Positions 1 to 6,321 of a stretch of DNA of 15,236 bases are shown in pieces. Source of the DNA: an uncultured Eubacterium sp. (lineage in GTDB: Bacteria; Bacillota; Clostridia; Oscillospirales; Acutalibacteraceae). The notes beneath the pieces were generated by a model. The model saw only the letters and a program-made list of their open reading frames with translations. It did not search any database and had not been told where the DNA came from. Every line of letters begins with the position of its first letter. Within the stretch, counting starts at the first letter, position 1. The stretch spans positions 1-15,236 of the forward strand of contig CAJTZJ010000021.1 in assembly GCA_910583925.1 (NCBI GenBank), read 5' to 3'. Made by a program: the position numbers and the translations under genes.

Positions 1-13
1 AAGCTTTTTATTT

Positions 14-38
14 CCCCCGGTAGAACCGGGGGTTTTTT
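14..38 (+). terminator. intrinsic terminator of a gene left of the window
   Basis: A perfect 7-bp GC-rich stem (CCCCCGG at 14-20 with CCGGGGG at 26-32) closes a TAGAA loop and is followed directly by six T residues (33-38). The orientation fits a plus-strand gene that ends before the window starts. On the minus strand no T tract follows the stem. Confidence 0.85.
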
Positions 39-61
39 CTTTGCTGAAGAGACAGTAAGTA

Positions 62-96
62 ATCCCCACTAATCAATGATTGGTGGGGATATTTTT
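62..96. terminator. long hairpin between the left-edge gene and the DUF5131 unit
   Basis: Bases 62-74 pair with 78-90 over 13 bp with a single G-U pair, leaving an AAT loop. ATTTTT follows on the plus strand, so it can terminate plus-strand transcription. It also sits five bases past the TAA (95-97) that ends the small ORF downstream of the DUF5131 gene on the minus strand, where it could act as a 3'-end hairpin, although no T tract follows on that strand. Confidence 0.65.
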
Positions 97-265
97 AATC
101 AATGCACATATTTAAACTAAAATCTTCATTTAGGTTTACTGATTCCAGAAAAGCAGAAAAGAAAGCTTCATCAACTTTTTTATGTTTTACAGTAATCTTT
201 CATACAGTTTCTTTCTCACAGCTTTTCATGTAGTCTTCAATCTGAATGCATAATTCAGTTATCAT
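95..265 (-). pseudogene. small ORF coupled to DUF5131 gene, interrupted by in-frame TGA
   Basis: The ATG (263-265) overlaps the stop of the DUF5131 gene in the arrangement ATGATAACTGA, typical of translational coupling. Reading gives a 21-residue peptide (MITELCIQIEDY...) up to a TGA at about 200-202. Ignoring that one codon, the same frame continues for 34 plausible residues (KITVKHKKVDEAFFSAFLES...) to a TAA at 95-97, next to a hairpin. The part after the TGA has no good start of its own. A CGA-to-TGA nonsense change or a sequencing error would explain this. TGA is a normal stop elsewhere in the window. I do not recognise the product. A real 21-aa peptide, or simple noncoding sequence, remain possible. 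Confidence 0.4.
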
Positions 266-995
266 GATTCTCCTCTTTTTTCATATATTCCATCGCTTTT
301 TTTGCCTGTTTGTATTCATCACGATGATTTATGCGGTATCGTTTATTGTTCATAACAAAATTTGAGCCTGTCTGATGATAATCAAAAGCAACACCATATT
401 TGTCACAATCAGCTTTAATATGCTTAACCCATTCAAAGCGACATTCACGGGCAGATTTGTAGGATTCACCGCCAACAGATACCATATCAATTTCACCGCC
501 TGAAAGATATTTGCTGAAGTCAACATCTTCAAGGAGCGGCGAAGCAAAAATACACTTGCGTTTCGCATTTATTTTCAGAAAGATGGGCAGTCTTTCATCC
601 GCCTTCTGCTGATTTTCACAGGTTACGGCTATAGATACATTGTTATAGCCATCTCCCCAATCAGCCGGCTTGCAGAATTCAAAGCGTTCAATTCTTTTGG
701 TACAGATAAGAAATCTGATATCATTTCGCTGCTTGATAATCTCCCACGCTTCGCTGCGCCATTCATCAGCCTCTTCAATAAAGAAATCCGATGTAAAGCA
801 GGTTGCTACCTCTTTATTTGTATTAAGCTTAAAATTGCCGTATCTGTCCTTTTTAAGAGGCATATTAAAATTTGTTTTTGATTTTGTGATTACATTTGCA
901 TCTTTATTGCGCAGACTATCCAAATAAAATACATAGCAGTTTTTACAGCCGGGACTGCATTTATGGCAGCCGTGCCACGGATTCCACATATCCAT
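255..995 (-). CDS. DUF5131 / phage Gp37-Gp68 family protein
   Basis: This 246-aa protein has the marks of the DUF5131 (Gp37/Gp68) family: an N-terminal WNPWHGC...SPGCKNCY block (residues 4-21) with Cys10, Cys13, Cys17 and Cys20, a SVGGES block near 173-178, Arg/Trp around 184-189, and a FDYHQTG block at 204-210. The clustered cysteines look like Fe-S or zinc ligands, and the CxxC with an aromatic neighbour resembles radical-SAM-type binding; that is inference. The reaction is unknown. Members occur in phages, plasmids and accessory islands. The first ATG is chosen because GAGG lies 7 bases upstream, while the Met at residue 3 is too far from it. It has its own sigma-A promoter and its stop overlaps a small downstream ORF. 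Family assignment is firm; function is not. Confidence 0.85.
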   Translation of the reverse strand: MDMWNPWHGCHKCSPGCKNCYVFYLDSLRNKDANVITKSKTNFNMPLKKDRYGNFKLNTNKEVATCFTSDFFIEEADEWRSEAWEIIKQRNDIRFLICTKRIERFEFCKPADWGDGYNNVSIAVTCENQQKADERLPIFLKINAKRKCIFASPLLEDVDFSKYLSGGEIDMVSVGGESYKSARECRFEWVKHIKADCDKYGVAFDYHQTGSNFVMNNKRYRINHRDEYKQAKKAMEYMKKEENHDN

Positions 996-1023
996 ATAGT
1001 TACCTCAATTCGTTATTGCCTTA

Positions 1024-1052
1024 ATTATAGAACAAATTTTCTTTGTTGTAAA
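1024..1052 (-). promoter_or_regulatory. sigma-A promoter of the DUF5131 gene
   Basis: On the minus strand TTTACA (1047-1052) and a consensus TATAAT (1024-1029) are separated by 17 bases. The expected start lies about 20-25 bases before the GAGG ribosome binding site of the DUF5131 gene. The -35 box touches the end of the preceding terminator, so this gene is transcribed independently of the plsY operon. Confidence 0.8.
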
Positions 1053-1086
1053 GAGAAAAACAGCACAGATTAAAAAATCTGTGCTG
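1053..1086 (-). terminator. intrinsic terminator of the yceD-rpmF-der-plsY operon
   Basis: A perfect 10-bp inverted repeat (1061-1070 with 1077-1086) with a 6-base loop is followed on the minus strand by five T residues (1060-1056). It sits seven bases after the stop of the two-TM membrane protein gene, closing that operon. Confidence 0.85.
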
Positions 1087-1092
1087 AATCAT

Positions 1093-1548
1093 TTACTGAT
1101 TATTTGCTTCTGCAGCCTTAGCTGCCTTTTTCTGCTGGCTGTATTTGGATTGAGCCGATGCAGCAACAATTAACATAACAAATCCACCGATAAGACAAAC
1201 AAAATATGCCTTAGCCATAGGCGTTGAGGTTTCTATACCCTCAACATTTGCATAAAGCTTATCGCCTGAAAGCAAAGCAGTCGTCTGCCTGCCCTCAATA
1301 TATGAATATGAATTGTGAACATTAATTAAATCGTAAACCTGACCGTTATAAGAAACCTTAACATCATAAAAATCCGTTTTTGAGCCTGTTTTCTTATTAA
1401 CAACCTGTGTTGTTTCAGAGCTTACAACAGTTACCTGAACCTCTTCATAATCAGGTGTTGCAGCCCTATCCATTGCAATCCTGGTAGGAGCAATACCGAC
1501 TAATAATACAATACAAATAACCCATAAAACAATAACTTTTGTTTTCAT
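1093..1548 (-). CDS. small two-TM membrane protein (DUF3592-like)
   Basis: I do not recognise this 151-aa protein with certainty. It has an N-terminal hydrophobic segment (about 4-20), a roughly 90-residue beta-rich polar middle region with repeated V-x-V patterns and a YDVKVSYNGQVYDL stretch (61-74), a second hydrophobic segment (about 113-131), and a Lys/Ala-rich tail. This layout resembles DUF3592 proteins, in which a soluble domain sits between two membrane helices. An uncleaved N-terminal anchor is more likely than a signal peptide because no clear cleavage site follows. It starts 12 bases after the plsY stop with a GAGG ribosome binding site, so it is the last gene of the operon, right before the terminator. 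Its function is unknown. Confidence 0.7.
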   Translation of the reverse strand: MKTKVIVLWVICIVLLVGIAPTRIAMDRAATPDYEEVQVTVVSSETTQVVNKKTGSKTDFYDVKVSYNGQVYDLINVHNSYSYIEGRQTTALLSGDKLYANVEGIETSTPMAKAYFVCLIGGFVMLIVAASAQSKYSQQKKAAKAAEANNQ

Positions 1549-1560
1549 AATAAATCAACC

Positions 1561-2220
1561 TCACTTATTCTTTTTATTTGATAGTTTATTTTCTGTTCCG
1601 TTAAGTATTCTTTTAATATTCTGCCTATGAGCAACAATAACGATTGAGGCAAACAGAACAGCAATTAAAATTAATATAATATTCTGATAAAAAACAGCAA
1701 TTAAAACAGGATAAAAAATTGCTATTAGAATTGAACCAAGGCTTATCATTTTTGAAACAGCAATTGTAATAACAAATATTACAAACAAAATCAACGCAAT
1801 GCGCCAGTCAACAAGAATAACCATACCTGTGCAAGCAGCAACACCTTTTCCGCCTTTAAAGTTAAAATACAGAGGAAAGATATGCCCTAAAACACAGAAA
1901 AATCCGGCAAACTCTTTATACAAAATCATTGTTACAGCTGTTTCCTTATTGTCCGCAATATTAAAAATCATATCAAGCGGGGCATTCAATATAAGAAAAG
2001 CAATAAGAATTGCAAGAGCAACCTTTAAAATATCACCGATCATTGTTAAAACAGCAAAATGCTTGCCGTATGTACGGAGCATATTTGTTGCACCTGCATT
2101 TCCGCTTCCGGACTCTCTGATATCCTTTTTTTCAAGTGTTCTTGATAATATAATAGAAAAGTTCAGACTGCCTAAAAAATAGGAAATTATCGCAATGAAA
2201 ATATATTTAACCGCTATCAT
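1561..2220 (-). CDS. plsY: glycerol-3-phosphate acyltransferase PlsY
   Basis: Integral membrane enzyme that transfers an acyl group from acyl-phosphate (made by PlsX) to sn-glycerol 3-phosphate, giving lysophosphatidic acid, the first step of phospholipid synthesis. The 219 residues carry all the conserved PlsY loops: GSLNFSIILSR (17-27), SGSGNAGATN (37-46), GHIFPLYFNFKGGKGVA (112-128, with the conserved His113), and AHRQNIKRILNGTENK near the C-terminus. The rest is strongly hydrophobic, consistent with about seven membrane segments, and the length is normal for the family. Its ATG overlaps the TGA of der by four bases (ATGA, 2217-2220), implying translational coupling. Pairing of der and plsY is common in Firmicutes. 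Confidence 0.96.
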   Translation of the reverse strand: MIAVKYIFIAIISYFLGSLNFSIILSRTLEKKDIRESGSGNAGATNMLRTYGKHFAVLTMIGDILKVALAILIAFLILNAPLDMIFNIADNKETAVTMILYKEFAGFFCVLGHIFPLYFNFKGGKGVAACTGMVILVDWRIALILFVIFVITIAVSKMISLGSILIAIFYPVLIAVFYQNIILILIAVLFASIVIVAHRQNIKRILNGTENKLSNKKNK

Positions 2221-3545
2221 CTTTTGCTGTCCCCCCTTTCTCTGATAATAAATCGTACAGGGGTTCCGTCAAGCCCGAAAATCTCTCTTATCTGATTTTC
2301 CAGATAACGCTGATAAGAGAAATGGAACAATTCTGCGTTATTTACAAAGAAAACGAATGTAGGCGGGCGTGTTGAAGCCTGTGTCATATAATAAATTTTA
2401 AGCCTTTTCCCTTTATCGGTTGGCGGCTGAACCCGTGATGTTGCCATTGCAAGCACTTCATTAAGCTTCCCTGTTGAAATTCTCATGGAATTCTGAGAAT
2501 GAACAAAAGCAATCATTTCAAAAAGGCGGTCTATTCTTTGCCCTGTTTTTGCTGATATAAACATAACAGGTGCATAGCTCATAAATGAGAAATCAACTGC
2601 AAGTTTTTTACGAAACGCATTCATTGTGTTTCCGTCTTTCTCAACTGCATCCCATTTATTAACGGCAACAATACACGCTTTTCCCTGATCAAGTGCTATA
2701 CCGGCAACCTTGGAATCCTGCTCAGTAAAACCCTCAGTTGCATCAATCATTATAACGCACACATTGGCTCTTTCAACTGCCATTCTGGCTCTTATAATAC
2801 TGAATTTTTCAATCGCATCATTAATCTTGCTTTTTCGTCTGATACCTGCAGTATCAATAATATTAAATTTTCCAAAGCTGTTTTCAACAAAAGTATCCGT
2901 TGTATCTCTTGTTGTACCTGCAATATCGGAAACAATTGCCCGGTTTTCTCCGCTGATTCTGTTTACAAGAGAAGATTTTCCGACATTCGGCTTACCGATA
3001 ATTGCAACATTGATAATTTCTTCATCCTCTTCCTCATCAGCAGCTTCAGGAAAATACTTAATGACTTCATCAAGCAAATCACCTGTGCCGTGACCATGAA
3101 CTGAAGAAACTGCAATAGGATCACCAAGTCCAAGATTATAAAACTCATAAAACTCAGGATCAGGTGCACCGACTCTGTCACACTTATTCACACAAAGAAT
3201 AATCGGCTTACCGCTTTTCTGCAGCATAGAGGCAACTTCATAATCAGATGCTACTACACCACAGTTTAAATCCGTTACAAGCACAATAACATCCGCCGTT
3301 TCAATAGCAATTTCAGCCTGTGCCCTCATCTGACTTAATATTACATCCGTACTGTAAGGCTCAATACCGCCTGTATCAACAAGCAGAAAATTATGATTAA
3401 GCCATTCACAATCACCGTATATTCTATCTCTTGTAACACCAGGTGTATCGTCTACAATAGAAAGCCTTGTTCCTATTAATTTGTTGAATAATGTAGATTT
3501 ACCTACATTTGGTCTGCCGACTATGGCAACAACTGGTTTACTCAT
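2217..3545 (-). CDS. der: ribosome biogenesis GTPase Der (EngA)
   Basis: Essential GTPase with two tandem G domains that acts in maturation of the 50S subunit. The first domain shows GRPNVGKST (10-18), DTGG (57-60) and NKCD (120-123). The second shows GKPNVGKSS (184-192), DTAG (231-234) and NKWD (296-299). An acidic linker (about 168-177, EAADEEEDEE) joins them, and the C-terminal 85 or so residues form the KH-like domain that contacts rRNA. The 442-aa length is typical. The start is supported by GGAG 9 bases upstream. It follows rpmF after a 63-base gap containing a strong hairpin and overlaps plsY by four bases. Confidence 0.98.
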   Translation of the reverse strand: MSKPVVAIVGRPNVGKSTLFNKLIGTRLSIVDDTPGVTRDRIYGDCEWLNHNFLLVDTGGIEPYSTDVILSQMRAQAEIAIETADVIVLVTDLNCGVVASDYEVASMLQKSGKPIILCVNKCDRVGAPDPEFYEFYNLGLGDPIAVSSVHGHGTGDLLDEVIKYFPEAADEEEDEEIINVAIIGKPNVGKSSLVNRISGENRAIVSDIAGTTRDTTDTFVENSFGKFNIIDTAGIRRKSKINDAIEKFSIIRARMAVERANVCVIMIDATEGFTEQDSKVAGIALDQGKACIVAVNKWDAVEKDGNTMNAFRKKLAVDFSFMSYAPVMFISAKTGQRIDRLFEMIAFVHSQNSMRISTGKLNEVLAMATSRVQPPTDKGKRLKIYYMTQASTRPPTFVFFVNNAELFHFSYQRYLENQIREIFGLDGTPVRFIIRERGDSKR

Positions 3546-3570
3546 ATCTATTTACTCCTAATAACAAGAA

Positions 3571-3592
3571 AGACGGACAGCACTGTCCGTCT
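3571..3592 (-). promoter_or_regulatory. hairpin between rpmF and der
   Basis: A 10-bp perfect inverted repeat (AGACGGACAG at 3571-3580 with its complement at 3583-3592; realistically 9 bp with a 4-base loop) lies between the rpmF stop and the der start. On the minus strand it is followed by TTCTTGTT and then the der ribosome binding site. The T tract is poor, so it is more likely a partial terminator or an mRNA 3'-end stabiliser that makes rpmF mRNA more abundant than der mRNA than a full stop. Confidence 0.55.
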
Positions 3593-3608
3593 GATAAGCT
3601 AATTACAC

Positions 3609-3794
3609 TTATGCTTCTTCCTTAGCAATAACTTCCTTGCCGTTGTAATAACCACAGCTTGCACATACCTTGTGAGGAACTGTATAAGCTGAACAGTTAG
3701 GACACTTAACAAGTGTTGGTGCATTTAACTTCCAAACGCTTGAGCGTCTTTTATTTCTTCTTGCTGATGAAACTCTTCTAGCTGGTACTGCCAT
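3609..3794 (-). CDS. rpmF: 50S ribosomal protein bL32
   Basis: A 61-aa structural protein of the large ribosomal subunit. It begins MAVPARRVSSARRNKRRSSVW, the typical basic L32 N-terminus, and has the zinc-binding set Cys31-x2-Cys34 and Cys44-x2-Cys47, so it is the Zn-containing (C+) form of L32. The start is supported by AAGGAGG 9 bases upstream. It follows yceD by 35 bases, the near-universal yceD-rpmF pairing, and precedes der. No second, Cys-free paralog is in the window. Confidence 0.98.
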   Translation of the reverse strand: MAVPARRVSSARRNKRRSSVWKLNAPTLVKCPNCSAYTVPHKVCASCGYYNGKEVIAKEEA

Positions 3795-3829
3795 TTTTAT
3801 AGCCTCCTTTATTCAAAAAACTGAATGAT

Positions 3830-4330
3830 TTACTCTTCATCAAGCAATTGCAAAAGAGCTGCCATTCTTGGATCAACATCCTTTTTACAATCGCAATTTC
3901 CTAAGTTTAGATTCTTGCCGCATTTTGTACACAAGCCCTTGCAATCATCACGGCAAAGCATTTTACTTGGTAAAAACAACTGAATCTCTTCTTCAACAAG
4001 CTCGTCTAAGTCCAAAACGCCATCTTCAACAACAATATAATCATCGAAATCAGCATCGCTTTCCAAACTTGGAACAAGAATCTTATTCAGCTTAAAGCAA
4101 TAATCTTTTTTGACATCTTCTGCACACCTATCGCACACACCGGAAAATTCAAAGGAAATTGAAATATCAAGATAAACAACATCTGCCTTTTGATAAACAG
4201 AGCCTTTTATCTGAACATCCTTATGCAATGGCTGATATGTTCCGTACAAAAGATTTTTGAGATTCAATGAATAATCAACAGAAACCGACTCATTACTTCC
4301 GTTAAACAGATTTGTAAGGTCTATTTTCAT
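3830..4330 (-). CDS. YceD / DUF177 family protein
   Basis: A 166-aa protein of the DUF177 family, almost always encoded just before rpmF. Members are linked genetically to rRNA maturation or 23S rRNA accumulation, but the biochemical role is not settled. Seen here: the conserved SGVCDRCAEDV block (63-73, Cys66/Cys69), the acidic DLDELVEEEIQLFLP segment (107-121), and a Cys-rich C-terminal part (Cys126, 130, 134, 137, 146, 148; CKGLCTKCGKNLN) that probably binds metal, ending in the typical VDPRMAALLQLL. It is the first gene of the operon, behind a near-consensus promoter, with GAGGTGG upstream of the ATG. Confidence 0.93.
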   Translation of the reverse strand: MKIDLTNLFNGSNESVSVDYSLNLKNLLYGTYQPLHKDVQIKGSVYQKADVVYLDISISFEFSGVCDRCAEDVKKDYCFKLNKILVPSLESDADFDDYIVVEDGVLDLDELVEEEIQLFLPSKMLCRDDCKGLCTKCGKNLNLGNCDCKKDVDPRMAALLQLLDEE

Positions 4331-4357
4331 ATTGCCACCTCATCTCGCACTTTTAGT

Positions 4358-4386
4358 ATTATATATATAAGAATTTATTTTGTCAA
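4358..4386 (-). promoter_or_regulatory. consensus sigma-A promoter of the yceD-rpmF-der-plsY operon
   Basis: On the minus strand TTGACA (4381-4386) and TATAAT (4358-4363) are both perfect consensus boxes with a 17-base spacer. This is the strongest promoter in the window, as expected for a ribosomal protein operon. It begins nine bases past the terminator of the upstream P-loop gene. Confidence 0.9.
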
Positions 4387-4398
4387 TAGAAAATTTAA

Positions 4399-4429
4399 AA
4401 AAGAACAAAGGCGTGGACAAAACCACGCC
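4399..4429 (-). terminator. intrinsic terminator of the pgi/P-loop operon
   Basis: A 7-bp GC-rich perfect stem (GGCGTGG at 4410-4416 with CCACGCC at 4423-4429) and a six-base loop are followed on the minus strand by TTTGTTCTTTTTT. It lies 16 bases after the stop of the P-loop protein gene. Confidence 0.85.
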
Positions 4430-4445
4430 GATATATTCTTTAAAA

Positions 4446-4862
4446 TTAAGCCTCTTCGCAGTAATCAAAGATTTCAACAGGTAAATCTTCTTTATCACAG
4501 CTTATTGTGAAAATAAAATCTACATCTGCTGCTTCTGAAAGCTCTGAAAGCATTTCAAAGAAAAGCGGAAGCTTTGAATAATCTCTGCCGACAATTTTGA
4601 ATGTTGCATCAATAAGAATATCAGTAACATCATAGTTTCCTGCACAGATACCGGCAAGGAAGCCATAAAAAGCCTTATGCCCGCTTATTCTGTATGTATC
4701 TGTTTCAAGAAGTCTTGCCTTTGATGATACATCGTAAGTGAGTTTTGGTTCTTTTTCAACGCAAACAACATTGCCGTCTGAATTCTCCACACAAGAATTC
4801 ACAAGATCAATAAGCTTCTTTGTTTTGCCTGCGCCTTTATTACCTATAATAAGTTTAATCAT
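4446..4862 (-). CDS. small P-loop NTP-binding protein of unknown function
   Basis: A 138-aa protein with an N-terminal Walker A motif, GNKGAGKT (7-14), right after the first beta strand (MIKLII), and a probable Walker B strand DILIDAT (81-87). A hydrophobic strand followed by SCD near 115-123 could complete a compact P-loop fold. No signal peptide or membrane segment is visible, and the protein is acidic. There is not enough to name a family, and no partner domain is present, so a single-domain ATP/GTP-binding protein is the most that can be said. It starts 39 bases after pgi with GGAGG 8 bases before the ATG and has no clear promoter of its own, so it is probably cotranscribed with pgi. Confidence 0.8.
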   Translation of the reverse strand: MIKLIIGNKGAGKTKKLIDLVNSCVENSDGNVVCVEKEPKLTYDVSSKARLLETDTYRISGHKAFYGFLAGICAGNYDVTDILIDATFKIVGRDYSKLPLFFEMLSELSEAADVDFIFTISCDKEDLPVEIFDYCEEA

Positions 4863-4893
4863 TTAAGATTCCTCCAAGGTTTATTTCATATTT

Positions 4894-4907
4894 ATATGAT
4901 ATCATAT
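4894..4907. repeat. 14-bp perfect palindrome over the pgi stop
   Basis: ATATGATATCATAT is perfectly self-complementary and contains the TGA stop of pgi (4902-4904). It lies in the short gap before the P-loop gene. It may be a protein-binding site or simply AT-rich chance; it is too AT-rich to be a good terminator. Confidence 0.4.
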
Positions 4908-6248
4908 ACCAAGTTCTTTTTCAAGTTTTTCTTTTTCATTTTCATAACCCGGTTTACCGAGCAAAGCAAACATATTTTTCTTGTAGCTTTCAACACCCGG
5001 CTGATTGAACGGATTAACACCAAGGATATAACCCGAAACAGCACAAACCTTTTCAAAGAAATAAATCATATAGCCGATATCTTCTGCTGTAATTCCGTTT
5101 GCTTCAAGTATAAGGTTGGCTACTCCGCCCTCAGTATGTGCAAGAAGCGTACCCTGTCTTGCCTTTTCATTAACAAAACTCATTGTTTTGCCTGCAAGGA
5201 AATTAAGTCCGTCAATATTGCCGTCCTGCTCTGTGATTGTTAAATCATCAAGCGGCTTGTTAAACTTGATGCAGGTTTCAAACATAAGCGAAGAGCCGCT
5301 TTCCTGAATAAACTGACCAACAGAATGAAGGTCTGTTGAGAATACACAGGAAACAGGATAAAGCCCTTTTCCGTCTTTTCCTTCACTTTCAGCGAAAAGC
5401 TGCTTTAACCATTCGTTGAACATCGTCATACAAGGCTCATATGAAATGAAGCATTCAAGCTTTTTGCCTTTTTCATAGAAGCAGTTGCGGATTGCTGCAT
5501 ACTTCAGACAATCATTTTCTTCTAAACTTTCGCTGTTAAGGCTATCCTGTGCAAATTTTGCACCATTCATAAGAGCATCAATATCAATTCCGGCAACAGC
5601 TATCGGAAGAAGACCGACAGCGGTTAATACGGAATATCTGCCTCCGACATCATCCGGAACAACAAAGGTTTCATATCCCTGCTCGTCAGCAAGCTCTTTA
5701 AGAGTTCCTTTTGCCTTATCCGTTGTGCAGAAAATACGCTTTGCCGCCTCATCTGCCGAATACTTTTTATAAATCAAATCACGGAATACTCTGAATGCAA
5801 TAGCAGGCTCAGTTGTTGTACCGCTCTTTGAAATAACATTAATGCAGATATCCTTGTTTTCACAAATTGAAACAAGCTCGGTAACCATTGATGGGCTGAT
5901 TGTGTTTCCGATGAAATAAATCTGAGGAGTATCTTTAGCAAGTGCATTGTAATTCGGAGATTTCAACGCCTCTATAACTGCCCTTGCACCAAGATAAGAA
6001 CCGCCGATACCGATAACAATAAGAATATCACAATTCTTTTTGATATATTCGGATGCAGTTTTAATTCTTGCGAATTCTTCCTTATCATAATCCGTAGGAA
6101 GAGTTACCCAGCCAAGAAAATCATTTCCTTCTCCGTTTTTAGCGTGAAGCGTATTCATAGCCTGAACGGCTCTTGCGCTCATATCGGAAATGTCTTTATC
6201 AGAAACAAATTTATCCGCATATTTATTTATAAGTTTTAACTTTTCCAT
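4902..6248 (-). CDS. pgi: glucose-6-phosphate isomerase
   Basis: Cytoplasmic enzyme interconverting glucose 6-phosphate and fructose 6-phosphate in glycolysis and gluconeogenesis. The 448-aa length matches the short Firmicute Pgi type (about 450 aa) rather than the 550-aa proteobacterial form. Seen: GIGGSYLGARA (80-90), the phosphate-binding SKSGTTTEPA (140-149), a QESGSSLMFET stretch, and the C-terminal PGI signature NPFNQPGVESYK with the catalytic-region lysine. AAGGAGAT lies just before the ATG, and a good sigma-A promoter lies upstream. It is followed by a small P-loop gene in the same transcript. Confidence 0.98.
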   Translation of the reverse strand: MEKLKLINKYADKFVSDKDISDMSARAVQAMNTLHAKNGEGNDFLGWVTLPTDYDKEEFARIKTASEYIKKNCDILIVIGIGGSYLGARAVIEALKSPNYNALAKDTPQIYFIGNTISPSMVTELVSICENKDICINVISKSGTTTEPAIAFRVFRDLIYKKYSADEAAKRIFCTTDKAKGTLKELADEQGYETFVVPDDVGGRYSVLTAVGLLPIAVAGIDIDALMNGAKFAQDSLNSESLEENDCLKYAAIRNCFYEKGKKLECFISYEPCMTMFNEWLKQLFAESEGKDGKGLYPVSCVFSTDLHSVGQFIQESGSSLMFETCIKFNKPLDDLTITEQDGNIDGLNFLAGKTMSFVNEKARQGTLLAHTEGGVANLILEANGITAEDIGYMIYFFEKVCAVSGYILGVNPFNQPGVESYKKNMFALLGKPGYENEKEKLEKELGI

Positions 6249-6282
6249 AATTTATCTCCTTTTCTATAAACTTCAAGTGATT

Positions 6283-6311
6283 ATTTTACAACAAACCGAA
6301 ATATATATCAA
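6283..6311 (-). promoter_or_regulatory. sigma-A promoter of pgi
   Basis: On the minus strand TTGATA (6306-6311) and TAAAAT (6283-6288) are separated by 17 bases. The start site would fall about 30 bases before the pgi ATG. No hairpin separates it from the carboxypeptidase gene upstream, so read-through from that gene may add to pgi expression. Confidence 0.75.
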
Positions 6312-6321
6312 CATATTTTTA

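Noticed and set aside
14..90. left-edge hairpins as the partner end of the right-edge mobile-element candidate
   Set aside because: Both have a TAGAA-loop hairpin, but the stem sequences differ and no matching terminal or target-site repeats were found. They read better as a terminator plus an intergenic hairpin.
200..202. in-frame TGA read as selenocysteine
   Set aside because: No SECIS-like hairpin was evident right after the codon and no selenium genes are in view. TGA is an ordinary stop for der, pgi, the HxlR gene and others here, so a nonsense change is simpler.
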